From Edaphochlamys debaryana (lineage: Eukaryota; Chlorophyta; Chlorophyceae; Chlamydomonadales): 64,000 nt of DNA. This document shows, one piece after another, positions 1 through 12,100 of this stretch; position 1 is the stretch's first letter, and every line of letters starts with the position of its first letter. A model generated the notes under the pieces. It was not told where the DNA came from. It did no database searches and saw only the letters and a program-made list of their open reading frames with translations. The stretch is taken from the NCBI GenBank assembly GCA_016858145.1, contig JAEHOE010000038.1, positions 434,001 through 498,000 of the forward strand, read 5' to 3'. The translations under genes were made by a program, and so were the position numbers.

Positions 1-772
1 CAGGCGTAGCCACCGCAAACCACAGGGGTAACGTCCAACGCGTGTGCTGACGGAACGTCCAACACTCAGAGCTCACAAAGCACGCCTGCAACAAGAGCCG
101 AAGCACGAATCTACCAAGCAAGCGGACCATAGGAGCCAACGGGAGCCCTGCAAATGCCGATGAAGACATCAAGTCATGCAGCGATCGAGCCAATGGTCCC
201 ATTGATGCGTCTTCGCTGCTCATGCCAAAAGCATCATCACTACACCCAGCCCCTCCCCAGTCCCAACACATCACATGCCCATGCCACCCCTCGGCTCAGC
301 CGCCCAAGCACAAGCTCTTGCGCCCTTGCCCCTGCTTAATGCGCCTCCCACAAGTCACCCGCGCCCTTCCTTGCCTCAGCGTAACCAACTCAACGAAGAC
401 CCTAAAGGGCCCTGGCCGCGTCCACCTGCAACCAGTGTTGCTATCTTATACTCGATTAGTCGACCCGTAGTCCCCCGGCGGCAATGCCAACCACTGCCCG
501 TAGCCTCTGACTCCTGTATGTACGGTACGGCCAGACTCACGGCCTTCCATTGCCCTCCAATCGTACAGACGCAGGTCTCCAACCGCTACCGGTACACACG
601 TCACGCCTGCATGTCCCCCCGCCCCCAACCCCGCTCTCCGAGCGGGTAGCTCACGCCATCACCCCCGGAGGCACGTGGCTGGCATGGATCTGCGCCCGGA
701 CCACGGCGGTTGACCGTTGGCACGGTGAGTCATGCGGGCGCAAACGGTGCGCGGGGCCCATGCTGGGCCAGC
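1..772. other. Intergenic / 3' flank, no gene seen
   Basis: No conserved protein block or convincing exon on either strand. The left part is less GC-rich than the gene bodies. The right part must contain the 3' UTR of the minus-strand dehydrogenase that ends at 773. I saw no TGTAA-type polyadenylation signal on the minus strand here. Confidence 0.5.
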
Positions 773-3700
773 TCAGGCCCGCGCCGCGGCAGCGGCGGGC
801 GCCGCGGCGGGCGCGGGCGCCGGCGCGGGGGGCGTGACCTCGCACACCAGCGGCCGCCCGAGCTTGAAGTCCGCGATGTTCTGCGGAGCGGAACGCACGC
901 GGCAGAGGCAGGTAGGGAAAGCAACGATTGGAAAGGGCGGGAGCAAGGCAACAAGGAAAGGGCCGCTATCGTCCTCGGTACGCTGTGACCTGCCAATTGC
1001 ACGGCAGGGGCATCCCCCCCTTGGGCGGCAGGGCACTGGGGCCTCTTCCCCGGACTCCCGCTCGCCTTGCGAGCCCCCCCTCCTATCCCCCGCCCCCCAC
1101 CTGTACGGTGGTGGCGGCGATGTTGGACAGGGCCTCCCGCGTCAGGAAGGCCGAGTGGGGGGTCACCAGGACCTGGGGGTAGCTGGTCAGGATCTGGGGG
1201 CGGGAAAGGGGGGTGAGGGGGAGGAGGGGCATGTGGGTGATGGGGTGTCGCTGAAGGCCCAACATGCGGGCCCACTGCTGCCGGCCTTGCGCACAAGTGA
1301 ACCCCGGCCTCGGGTCACCCCCCTGTATGCGATACAAGCCCTCACATGGCACGCGCAGTGGACACCGGCTCCTCGCCTCCGTGCCTTCATCGCCAACCCC
1401 TGCAATGCCCCCCACCCCCAAAGCGGCCCACCTTGAACTTTCGGTCCCACTTCCCCATGCGCTGTGTGGTCTCGTACCTAGGGGCGGGGGCGGCGGAGAG
1501 CGGGGGACAGCCATGGATCAATGTATAAGGGGGATGCACGACTCCAGGAGGGTTTAGGGGTGTGGGGCTTTAAAGTTGACGGGCTCCGGAAGACCCTTAC
1601 CGCCCAATCCTCCCAGTCTCCGTTACAGCCCTCTGCAGACGCCGTTTCAGCAGGGGCCGTGTTGCATACGTGGACGCTCGATCCCCGTCCCAAGCCCCTA
1701 CCACACATGGATGCTGGACCCCTTTCCCCCTCCCCCCGCCCGACCCACATGGGGGACACTGGACCTCCCTCCCAAGCTCCGACCCACATGGATCCCGAAT
1801 CTTTCCTCCCCGACCCACATGGTGTGATCCTGGAAGAACAGATCCTGCTCGTTCTCGTACACATCCAGACCCAGGGCTCCGATCTTGCCCTCCTCCAGGG
1901 CGTCGATCACAGCGTCTTGGGTGTTGGGGTGGGGGGCAAGGGTGGGGAGGGCAGGAAGAAGAGGGGTGAGGGGAGGAGCACGGAGGGTGGCGAAAGGGAG
2001 GTTCTGGCGGTTGTTCGAAGTTCGGTACGGTACTTTCCGGAATGAGTCCTGAGTACGGCATGCGTGGCGAGGAGCGCAAGCCATGGATGTGCGAGCAGGC
2101 AGGTCGGCTGGCCGCATCGTGCCGGAGCGCCCATAATCCTTACCGACTCGTCCATGGATGGCTCGCTGACCCCCTCCCCCCGCCCCTTGGCCCTACCCGA
2201 GTCGATCAGGCCGCCACGTGACACGTTGATCAGTACGACACCGTCCTTCATCTTTGCGAGCCTGTATCCAGCAGACATGGCGGGGGGGGGGAAGGCCAGA
2301 AGGCAGGGGACACGTGAGAGTAGGAGGGCGGGGGCCGACGCCAGTTCTCTCTAGCCATCCGGCCAATTTGAGTGTTCACCCAACCCGCTCACCCCAAGCC
2401 CTTCCCCGACGCTACCAGCCCAAAGCTCCAAACCCAGGACCCCGCCTCCATGACCACCCACGTCTCTTTGTTGACCAGGTGACGGGTTGATGGCAGCAGC
2501 GGGCAGTGCAGGGACACTATGTCGCACTGCGGTGACGAGGGGGAGTCGGGGTTCGGGTGCGTATACTCCGTTGGCGGGATCGTAGGATAGGGGGACGTCA
2601 GCTCGGCAGAAAGCCAGCTGGGGCTATGATGGCGGTTCCTGGCGACGGCGTGGCCTGGGTACGGCTTGCCGTACCTTGGAGAGCATCTCGTCCAGGCTGG
2701 CGTACTTGATGCCCAGCGCCTCGACCTGACTTGGACGAGCATCAGTCAGGGCGTGTGAGCGCGTGTACGGCAGGACCGACCCTGTCCATCATTGTCAGCG
2801 GTACGCACTGGCCCCGCCGACTGTGTGTGTGTGTGTGGGGGGGGGTGCGCATGACGCAGTCGACGCAACACGCTGCAAGCCGGCCTCTCCGGACACACCT
2901 TGGGGTTCGGCCGCACGTCGTACGCGATGACGTTGCAGCCGATCCCCTGTGCGGTAGGAGTGCAGGAGCATAGGAGAGGGCATGTTGACAACTTTTCGAG
3001 CTGCCGCCTCCGTTCATCTGTCACGCCCTCTGCGGTGTGGGCTCTCGGCTTTGGGCCCTTGCGCTCCGTACCCCCAGCCAAGCCCCAAAGGAAGCCTCCG
3101 AGACAGCTGTTCATGGGAGGCCCACCGGCCGGACCCACCTAGGGGATGCGGGGGCCTATGGAGTTTACCAACAAGGGTTCCAAGCCCCTAGCCCCTAGCC
3201 CCTAGCCCCCTGGGGGATCACTAAGCCCCAACGGGCGCCCCCCAAACAGCTCATCACGGGGCGGCCCACCAGATGCAAGGAAATGGGTAGGAGCGTGCAG
3301 GAGGACATGGGCCCCTGCCTCCTAGCCTCTAGGCCCTACCTAGGCCCTGTCCACCAGAACTTCCAACAGTTCCAAGCCCCTAGCCCCCAGCCCCTGCCCC
3401 CCTGGGGGACCCACCTTGAAGATGCGGCAGGCCTCGTACCCGATGGCTCCCGTGCCAACCACTCCCACCACCTGGGCAATGTGGGCGTGGGAGAATCATT
3501 GTGCAAGACTTCTCAGCCGGGTGTGCCAAGGGCTGAGAAGTCGTGAGAGGAGACACAAGGGGATGCACCGGGCCCGCCCCAGAGCCCGTGTCCTCAGCTG
3601 TGGACCGGGCGGCCGGTGGGGAGGGAAGGGACCCCCCAGCATGCGGGCCATGTCTTAGCAACAAAGGCCCTGACAAGCTAGGGGCATGTGCACCGCTCCT

Positions 3701-6700
3701 CGCGTTTGAGCCGCATGCCCCGGCCCCAAGCTCACAACCTATGCCAACCTGCCCTGCCCCTTTCCATGAGCTGCTCCCCGCGCCCCTCACCAGGGGACCT
3801 TCTGCGCCCGGGCGCTTACGCTGCATGCCCCTCCCCCCGGAACTGAGCACCTTCCTCCAGATGGCCTCCGCCACCCACTCCCCTCCTTGCCCTTGGCTGC
3901 ATGCCCCTTCGCCGTAAGTAGCACCTACTATCCCCTTCACCGCTGTCCCTCACCCGCTGGCCCCCCCCCCTGCCCCCGTGCCCTGCCCTCACCTTGCCCT
4001 TGAGCTGCATGCCCACGAGCCCGCTGAGCGAGTAGTTGCCGATGCGGACGCGGATGTTGGCGGTGTGGAGGTGCCTGCGGAAGGCGGGGGAGTAGGAGGC
4101 TTGTTTGATTGGGAGGGTGGGCAGTGGAGCGGGACAGGCGGAAGTACGCTACGCGCTGGCACATTTGCCGCTTCAAAACCGCCACGCTTCCCCCAACTTC
4201 CGCTAGCCCCCCCTCCCCCTGAGCCGCCCCACGCCCTGCCACCTGTTTAGTGCCAACACGGGAGTCACGGCGTGCTCCGCCACATCCGCCCACGCTACAA
4301 AACACACACGCCCCTCTCCCCCAGCCTCCTCTACCCCCCCTCAGCCCCCCCACCTGTTGAGCGCGAAGAGCAGCGCGACGGCGTGCTCCGCCACGCTCTC
4401 CGGGGAGTAGGTGGGCACGCGGCACACCTGCGTCAGGGGGAGGAAGGTGATAGGTGCTGCGGCGTGGGCCTAGCGTCTAGGGTACGTGGTGCTGCGAGGC
4501 AGGGGCCACGCACTTGGCACGGGGACTGCTCGCTGCTGCGGCGCCCCCTGGGCGCCCATGCCCATGCCCATGAGCGCCAAGGGGGCTGGGGTGCAGGCCG
4601 TGGTCAGGGCCGTGGCATGTTCAGCCCCCGGCATCCAGCGGACCCCAGACGCTCCAGCCTCAGCCTCAGCCCCAACCAACTACACGGGCCCTCCACAGCC
4701 ACAGCGGGTGTGGGTGGTGGGAGGCAGAAGGGCGTAGGCCAAGGCCCCTACCCCGCCTTGCGTGCGCACGACCGAAATGGGTCACGCCCCTCCCTTTCGG
4801 CCCCGCACCCCAGCCCGCCATCCCAGCCCCCCCCCCCCCATTCCAGTCCCCCAGCCCCACCTTGATGCCGTGCTTGGCGCAGGCAGCCACGTCCACCCGG
4901 TCTGGGGGAGGGCGGGTCATGGGGCGACCGGGGTTATGACCGCACGGAATGGCTGGGCCGCTGTTGGGCCGCTGTTGCCACCCCGATCGTGCGCGGCTGT
5001 GAGGGTGCGTCCGCGGGGACTCCGACGCCCGAGGGAGCGGAGCCCCGGCCCACCCGGCGCCAGTTTTCCACCCCACCGCAGCGACCGCCTGGACGGGAGC
5101 ATGAGGGCCGTCCCAGCCACAGCTGCGCCGGCGAACTCCACGCCTCCACCCTCCCCTTGAAGCTCCCCACGCGTGCCTACCGTATCCCGCGCACCGCAGC
5201 GCCACCAGCTTGACCCCACACTTGGCCAGCACCTCGGCCACCTGGGGCCACACACGGGTACGTGCGGGGGGGCATGGGGGGCAGTCGGCAGAGGGGCAGT
5301 CGGCAGACAGGCCTGTGCACGTGCCTCTGCAAAACCCCTCCCTAGGCGCTGCGAGGGGCCCAGGCGGCCGCGCTACACCCCGTGCGCCCCAAACGCAGCA
5401 CGCGTGGCGGCTGAGCCACACGCGGCCAAGCGCCCCCGCCGGCAGTCGCGTAACCCCTGGGACCTGGTCGCAGTGCCGCGCGCCCCGCCGCCCCAGGCCC
5501 CGGCCCTGCCCCCGGCAGCACGTCGGGCGCTGGTACTGCCCTGACGGCTGGGCCCCTGGGTCTCGGCCCCCCCCCCGGCAGCACACATAACGTCCACTTA
5601 GAGTGCCATGACCAGGGGTTTCCTGCTGTGGGCCAGCCACTCTCAGCGGGCCCGGCTGTGCTCGCCTTGGCACTGTTTGGCACCGTGTCGCGTCGCCCAG
5701 CCCCACCCCCTCGCCATCCCGGCCCCCTCCTCCAGGCGCCCCACCTCCGCGGACAGGAAGTCGTTCACAAAGATGCACTGCGGAACATGGCGTTAGAAGT
5801 GGAGGCAGGAACTGGTTGAGGTTCCTCAGCCACTCATGTCAAGTTGCCGTACGGGTGGAGGCAGAGGGACGCGTGCCCGCCGTGCGATGCAAGGTGGTAG
5901 GCGGTACAGGTGCGTGGCTGGATGTATACCGATATATATATGGTTCACCCCCTGCCCGCAGCCTGCAGCCCGGGGCCCACCACGACGTCGTAGCCCTCCG
6001 CCAGCTTGGCCGTGTCCTTGTCCAGAGCGGGCTGCGGGGGGAAAGGCGGGGTTGAGCGGGGGGGTTGAGGTACGTGCCACACCTCGGTCGGGGGCACACG
6101 TGTGGGACGAGTACGTCTGAAGACGTCCGCAGTCCTGCCAAACCCGCCAACGCTCGGGTCACGTAATGGACGCGAGGCGCAACCGGACGACGCGAATGCG
6201 AGCACAGTCTTGGGCGGGTTCCGGGTTGGCGAAGGCCGTAGTGGCGGGCTCGGCATGCGCGATACTCGCCTCCACGAAGCTCGAGTTGGGGAAGAACGCA
6301 GTCATCGGCGGCACCAGGAAGTCCTTTACGTACTGCCGGGAGCTGTAGGAGATGGTCCTGACCGTCTTCAGCGCCTCCTGCAAGGCCAGGAAGCACATCG
6401 CTGCGTCGGAACCCCCTCGTTCAAGCTTAGCCCGGCCCACAACGTGCAGCGTACTCATCAGACCTAGCAATAGCGACTCGCCTCCTCAGCAACCGTTAGC
6501 TCGAGGAAGAAGTCCGAGACCGATGTAGTGTCCTCCTTGATCACTGTGGGCACGCCCGTTCCAAAGGGCGTGAGCTGAGCCAGTGTCTTGACACATGCGC
6601 GAGAGCGGCGTCCGAGGGTGCGGGGGTGCGCTGGCCGGGGAACCATGGAAGTGCATGCGCGGCGGGCGGGTGTCGCCACGCCCCGGCGGGACAGGCCAGA

Positions 6701-6712
6701 AAGGAGGGCCAT
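773..6712 (-). CDS. D-lactate dehydrogenase (LdhA type), 17 exons
   Basis: NAD-dependent reduction of pyruvate to D-lactate in fermentation. Exons (5'-3'): 6712-6482, 6377-6270, 6031-5981, 5777-5745, 5241-5181, 4901-4861, 4427-4354, 4074-3993, 3471-3415, 2946-2899, 2725-2675, 2526-2462, 2261-2197, 1915-1819, 1477-1432, 1193-1101, 880-773; all phases agree, giving 436 residues. The Rossmann motif VVGTGAIGYEACRIFK lies near residue 235. The expected catalytic Arg is in NVSRGGLIDS (about 316), Glu in DVYENEQDLFF (about 344) and His in VTPHSAFLT (about 383). ALRCAGYDRVDV and PESVAEHAVALLFALNR are typical of LdhA rather than glyoxylate or hydroxypyruvate reductases. About 77 basic, Arg/Ala/Ser-rich residues precede the enzyme and suggest organelle import. 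Introns 1 and 2 appear to start with GC (GAG|GCGAGT); for intron 1 a GT site nine bases upstream is also in phase. The tail is Ala/Pro-rich. Confidence 0.9.
3187..3427. repeat. Duplicated intron flank with AGCCCCT repeats in D-LDH intron 9
   Basis: Near 3187-3215 the heptamer AGCCCCT is repeated about four times and followed by CCCTGGGGGA. The same order (TTCCAAGCCCCTAGCCCC, then CCCTGGGGGAC) recurs at about 3371-3411, immediately beside the 5' splice site of exon 9. This reads as a duplicated copy of the intron edge, displaced by about 183 bp. Confidence 0.55.
4240..4285 (-). repeat. Decayed copy of exon 7 3' edge inside D-LDH intron 7
   Basis: The plus strand at 4240-4285 resembles the exon 7 edge at 4351-4396: the donor complement CACCTGTT followed by CACGGCGTGCTCCGCCAC, against GACGGCGTGCTCCGCCAC in the real exon. 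The offset is 111 bp. The middle of the copy has diverged. Confidence 0.7.
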
Positions 6713-6987
6713 AGTGAAGTGGTGAGTGGCAAGGGGGTATGAGGGGTAGTGCGGGGGAGCCGGGTCTGGGACGGGCGTTGACGCGTCTGCGTGCTGCATG
6801 CACGGTCAACCATGCGAGCCGGTGCAGACAGCAAGTCGTCCACAAGCACCCTGGCACACTTGCTGAGCGCTGCATCTAGACCTGCGCAGGCTGGCGCTGT
6901 AGCCGTGCCCTAGGAGCGCTGCAACATATAGCCCTTCTGCACATCTTCTAGCACAGCGCAAGCCCTGCTCGCACTAGTGGACCGGCG
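6713..6987. promoter_or_regulatory. Bidirectional promoter region, D-LDH / AP-2 sigma
   Basis: The start codons of the minus-strand dehydrogenase and the plus-strand adaptor subunit face away from each other across 275 bp, so both promoters and 5' UTRs must lie here. I recognise no specific element. The assignment rests on gene arrangement only. Confidence 0.5.
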
Positions 6988-8046
6988 ATGATTCGATTCA
7001 TCCTGCTCCAGAACCGAGCGGGGCGCACGCGCCTCTCCAAATACTATGTGCCAATCGAGGAGAAGGAGCGACGGAAGCTGGAGTATGAAATCCACCGCCT
7101 CGTGGTCAACCGGGACCCCAAGCACACGAACTTTCTGGAGGTGCGCAGGGCGTGTCGCTGGCGTGAGGGATGCGCGATGCCTGAGCGCCAGCTCCCGCGA
7201 CCCCGCAGTTCCGCTCCTACAAGGTGGTGTACCGGCGGTACGCGGGGTTATTCTTCTCAATGTGCATAGACTCCTCGGACAACGAGCTCACCTGCCTGGA
7301 GGCGATTCACCTCTTCGTGGAGATCCTCGACCACTACTTCAGCAACGTGTGCGAGCTGGACCTCGTGTTCAACTTCCACAAGGCACGTGGAGTGCGGGAG
7401 GACACGCTGGGGTGGTGGGGCACTTGCGAAGGGCAGCGGGGTTCCCACCCGGCCAAGGAGGGGAAGCGGGGTTTCGCATGCCACGCCGCGACACGGGGCC
7501 CTGTCCCAGCCCATCGCGCCAGCTGTTGGCTTGTTTGAGACGATTGGCCAAGCGCTCATGGATAGGCGAGGCAGCACCCGTGCCAGGCAGCGGGACCTGG
7601 CAGGCCTGACGCACGCCAAGCTGATCCCTGCCCACCACCTGCGCAACAGGTCTACCTCATCCTCGACGAGTTCATCTGCGGGGGGGAGATCCAGGAGACG
7701 GCAAAGAAGGTGCGCTGTCCATGCAAAAACTCCGCGACTGACGGCGAGCTGCAACTGCCGGCCGGCCAGCTGCCCTTGGCGGGTTTGCGGACCGTCTCGA
7801 GCCTTGGCCTTTGGAGAGAATGGCGAGGGAGCCAAAACCGGTGTCAGGGAATCTGCTACCCAAGCGTGCTGTGCAGCTGGGCGTGTCCGTGAGGCTGCCC
7901 TCTTGCGTGATGCAGCGGCACGCATGGCCCCCAGCTGGCACCCGTTGCTGGCACACTCGGCACCCCTTGCCAGCCATCCGCACCACCCCCAACCACCGCA
8001 GGTCATCCTCGAACGCCTCGCGGAGCTGGATAAGATCGACACGTGA
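6988..8046 (+). CDS. AP-2 complex subunit sigma
   Basis: Small (sigma) subunit of the clathrin adaptor AP-2, a longin-fold protein of the heterotetramer that selects cargo in plasma-membrane endocytosis. Exons 6988-7140, 7209-7382, 7650-7709 and 8002-8046 give 143 residues, the normal family length (about 142). The start [20 protein letters not shown] and the blocks [58 protein letters not shown] and [12 protein letters not shown] cover the whole family without gaps. The HK|VY junction forces intron 2 to begin GCACGT directly after an AAG codon, so this is a GC-AG intron. AP-1 sigma is less likely, because [10 protein letters not shown] and the C-terminus fit AP-2. Confidence 0.95.
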
Positions 8047-9157
8047 GGCGGAGCAAGGTTGGGCGCGGGACGAGGCGGCCCACGTGCCTGGGGGCAGGCG
8101 GGCCTGCAAACGGCGGGACGCGTGCCGTGGCGGCGGGAGCCGGCAAACGGGGGGCAGAAGCGGCGCGGCAAGCAATGTGGAGGGGGTTGCATGGAACTGG
8201 GCGGGCGGGCGGTGGTCGCCAGGCGCACGGGCGCGTGGGGTGGGCGCCGACCCGTGACCTCGGCGCACGCGTGGGGGGAGGAGGACGCTGCTAGGCGGGA
8301 GCAGGCTCAGACTTGACGTCCGGCGCTCAGCTCAGCCAGCGGCTTGTGGGTATCGCCGCACTCCTCCGTTGTGGCGGCGGGGGAGCCATCGGGAGCCACG
8401 GGAGTCGCAGGCCGCGTCCCGACTGAGCAGCGGCGCGGCCCCGCGGGAGGATGGCAGCGGCCGCGTGTGACCCGGGCGCGGTGACGTGCACACAGTGCCC
8501 GGGGCGAGGGCCTCTCCTGTGGGCCTCCCCCCGTGCGGGCTGGGCCGGTTGCGTTATGGCGGGGCCTGGGGCGCTGAGCGCAGGGCCCGTCAGCGGCGGC
8601 GGCGGTGGCCCTGGCCGAGAGCCACGGTGTTGTGGTCGCTGGTTCAGCCACTTCAGGGGTCTGGAAGCCCTTTCGCGGCAGCCCCGCAGCGGTGGGCGGC
8701 CTTCGGGCCCTGCGCGGCTTGAGATTGTGTGCTCGGTCGAAGGTGCATCGGTCGAAGGGACGTGGGGCGGCTTCGGTGCTGGCAGGGGACCGCGGTTGGA
8801 GCACGAGACGGCCGCTAGGGGCTGCTATGCGCATGGGCTTTGGTGGGGTGACGGGGCCCTGAAAGTCCGTGGTGTGGTTGCGTGACGAAGATTGGTGCTG
8901 GTGTCTGTTGGGCGGGTGAGCAACTTGAGGCTGGGTTGGTGCTGAGAGGTGCAGGGTAAAAATGGAGCATGGTGGAAGGTATCGAAGGATGATACGGCTG
9001 ACCCGGACGCTGCCGTATAGTTGCAAGGATAGGAGTAAGCGTTCGCGGTGAAGCGGACAGGATGATTGGGTTTGGCGTGGCACGGTGCGCCGTGGGCGGT
9101 TGGCGTTTAAGCGAGCCCACAAGAAGAGCAAGCACGCTGTCCTCGGCCACAGACACC
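8047..9157. other. Intergenic, no gene seen
   Basis: This contains the 3' flank of the sigma-adaptin gene and the upstream region of the P450. Several long open frames on both strands are unstructured Ala/Gly/Pro/Arg text typical of GC-rich DNA. None has family motifs or splice-supported extensions. Confidence 0.5.
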
Positions 9158-12100
9158 ATGCTTCTACACAAGCGACCACCTGCAAATAGCAGGACAGGCT
9201 ACAACACTGGCCAGCGGGTGAACCAATTCGCACGAACTGCTAAGTGCCGAGCGTCAACCACACCCGTCGCCGACTTGCCGCTACCAGAGGGCAGCTTAGG
9301 ACTGCCGGTTGTGGGCGAGACGCTCGAGCTGATCGTCGCAGGTAATCTGCTTGCATGGCAAGGACTGTGGGAGTCTCGCGAGCCACGGGCGCCAGCGGCG
9401 CACTTTGAGTCTTTTACAAAGCACATAGTCCTGCCTCGGCAACAGAGCTGGCCTGTAGCCTCTCCCTACGCGGAGGTCCATACCCTTCCTTCCCCGCCCG
9501 TCCCCCCCGCTCCACCCAGGCGACACCTTCGGCACCACCCGGCGGGAGCGGTACGGCGATGTGTACAAGACGCACATTCTTGGAGCGCCCACCGTCATGG
9601 TGTACGGCGAGGGGCCTGTACGGACGGTGCTGGCGGCGGAGGATAGGCTGGTGGCAAGCGATTGGCCCCAGGTGTGGGGGAGGGTGTGGGGGGCGCGCGG
9701 GCTACTGGTTGTGAGGGACAAGGGGGCCATGAGGGTGGAGTGGGGCAAGGGGATTGTGTTTTTGCGGAAGCCACCAGTTGAGGGCGAAAGGGAGGTGCCC
9801 CCCTTCCTCCCCTATCTATTCGTCCCCCCAACCGCCCCCTCTCCACCCCTTGTCCCCACCCCCGTCTCCTGCCCCCCTTTCCTCCCTTCACAACCCCACC
9901 CCCAGGCCACCTCTTCCCTGGTGGGCCCCCTCCCCCCCTGCCAATGCCCCCCTCCTGACACTGCCCCTCATTCCTCCCTCCCGACCTCAACCCCCCCCCC
10001 ACAACCTCCCCCCAGGCCACCTCGGCCCTGGTGGGCCCCGACTCGCTCAACCTGCTGTCGGGCCCCCGGCACGGGGCCGTCAAGCGGGCCCTGGCGGAGG
10101 CCTTCGGGGAGGCGGGCGTGCGGCGGAGGGTGCCGCGGATAGCGGCGCTGGTGCAGGTGGGTGGGGTGCGGAGGGCACAAAAGCGAAGGAATGATAGCAC
10201 GGGTGGAAGGGGCCGCGGCGAGGTCGGCGGCAAGCGCAAGACGAAAAAGGAAGCACGAATCGGGGCAGAAAGGATGAGCTGCAAAGTTACCTTTCCCCCT
10301 CCCCCCAGGAGTACGTGGGGCGTTGGGCGAGCGGGTCGCAGCCGCTGTCGGGGATCGCCGCATGCCAAGAGCTTTCGCAGGTGGGGGACGCGGAGGGTGG
10401 GAGAGATGTGGGTTTGGGAGGGGTCTTGTCGCCTTGCCAGGGAAGGGCACACACGGCACGACTGCGCGAGCTCTGACCCTGACCTCACAACCTTGCCTCC
10501 AACGGTCTTTCTTACCCCCTCCCCCAGGCCGTGTTTGACTGCGTGGTCCTCTCAGCTGTGCCACCATCTCATTCCCCCATTTCTCCCCCATCCTCCTGCC
10601 CAAACGGTCCTTTCCATCCCCCCTCCCGCCCTCCTCCACTTCAGGCCGTGTTTGACTGTGTTGTCCTGGGGGGCGACGGCAGCCCCTCCCGGGCCGCTGC
10701 GCTGCAGTCCCAAATGGCGGCTCTGGCGGGGGGCTTCCAGACGCCACCCCTGGAGCTGCCCTTCACGGGTAGGGGTGGGGTTGGGGTATGGGGTTTGGTG
10801 GTGGAAGGACGGGGGTTAGGGCAGAGGGGCACTGTGAGGCCGGCAGGGCGAGAGGAGAAGTGCGAGGGGGAGGCTTGACGCTGGAGGGGGCGGTGCCACC
10901 CCTGGAGCTGCCCTGCACGGGTGGGAATGGGGCCTGGGGGGGTGGGGGTGGGGCCTGGGGGGTGGGGCTGGGGGCGGGGCGCCGGGATGGGGGTGGTCTA
11001 GGGGCGGGGAAGGAGAGCTGTGAGTTGGAACGGGGAGGCGAAGAAGGCAAAAGGAAGCACGTCTAGCGCATTGAGCAGCACGCACGCAATGCGCCCCCTC
11101 CCTGCTCACCCCTTGCCCTGCAGCCTACGGCAAGGCAGTCGCCGCCCGCGCTGCCTTCGGCCGCCTGGCCGCCGAGTCCATCCAGCGCAGTCGGGCAGCC
11201 GCCGCCGTGGACTGCTGCATGTCAGACGCCGTGGCGCTCGCGGCGGCGGCGGCGGCGGGTGGCGGCGGCGGCTCCGACGCCGTGTCCCTGCCCGACAGCC
11301 TGCTGGTCGACAATGCGGCGGCGAGCATGTTTGGGAACGCCTCCACCGGTGGGTTGTAGAGGGCGGCCACAGGGCCTGTGCAGGCCGGGCACAGGGGCCA
11401 AGCATTCCATCGGGACTCACACAGCCCCTGCCGGCCTCCAACTCCCGCAGCCAGCCACACACGCACACGCACACTCCCTCCGCACACGCCTCCCCCCTCC
11501 TAGGCTAGCCCTCCTAGGCTAGCCCTCCTAGGCTAGTAGCTAGCCCTTCGTTTGCAGCGTAAGCGGGAGCGGTGAGGTCTCTGCACACCCTTGCCAGACC
11601 CTTGACCTCCCATTCCACCCCATTCGGGAACGCCTCCACCGGTGGGTTGGTACATACACGGGGCGTTCTGGGACAGGGGAAGCAGAGCGAGTGTGCGGGC
11701 GGGCATAGAGGCCTGGAGCAAGGGGCCCGTGTGCTGAACTCTGTCCGTCCCCGCCACCTATACCCCACAGGCCCCTCCCTTGCCAAGGCCCTGCAGTACC
11801 TGTGCGCACGGCCGGATGTGCTGGAGCGGCTGAGGGAGGAGCAGCGGGTGGGTGGCGCCGAGGGGGATGGGTGGCGCGAAGGGCGTGCAGTACCTGGGAG
11901 GTTGGGCGAAGGTAGAGGCGGGTGGGTCCAGGGCGGTTGGATGGAGCCACGGGGTGGCGACAGACGGAGGGGCAGGGGAGGGACTTGCTGATTCGCGCTT
12001 AAGCCTCTGTCGTACGGCACCCCGTACAGGATCTGGTGGCCAAGTACGGCGCTGACGTCATCAGCGGCGATGTGCTGGACGGCATGACGTACGGCAGCGC

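Noticed and set aside
6262..6270. GT donor at GCGA|GTATCG for D-LDH intron 2
   Set aside because: It would enter exon 3 in the wrong phase; the GC donor one codon upstream keeps the conserved frame.
773..6712. Glyoxylate/hydroxypyruvate reductase or phosphoglycerate dehydrogenase
   Set aside because: CIFVND, ALRCAGYDRVDV and VYENEQDLFFQD are characteristic of LdhA-type D-lactate dehydrogenases.
8307..9233. Long minus-strand open frame between AP-2 sigma and P450
   Set aside because: Compositionally Arg/Pro/Ala text without motifs or splice support; it overlaps the P450 start.
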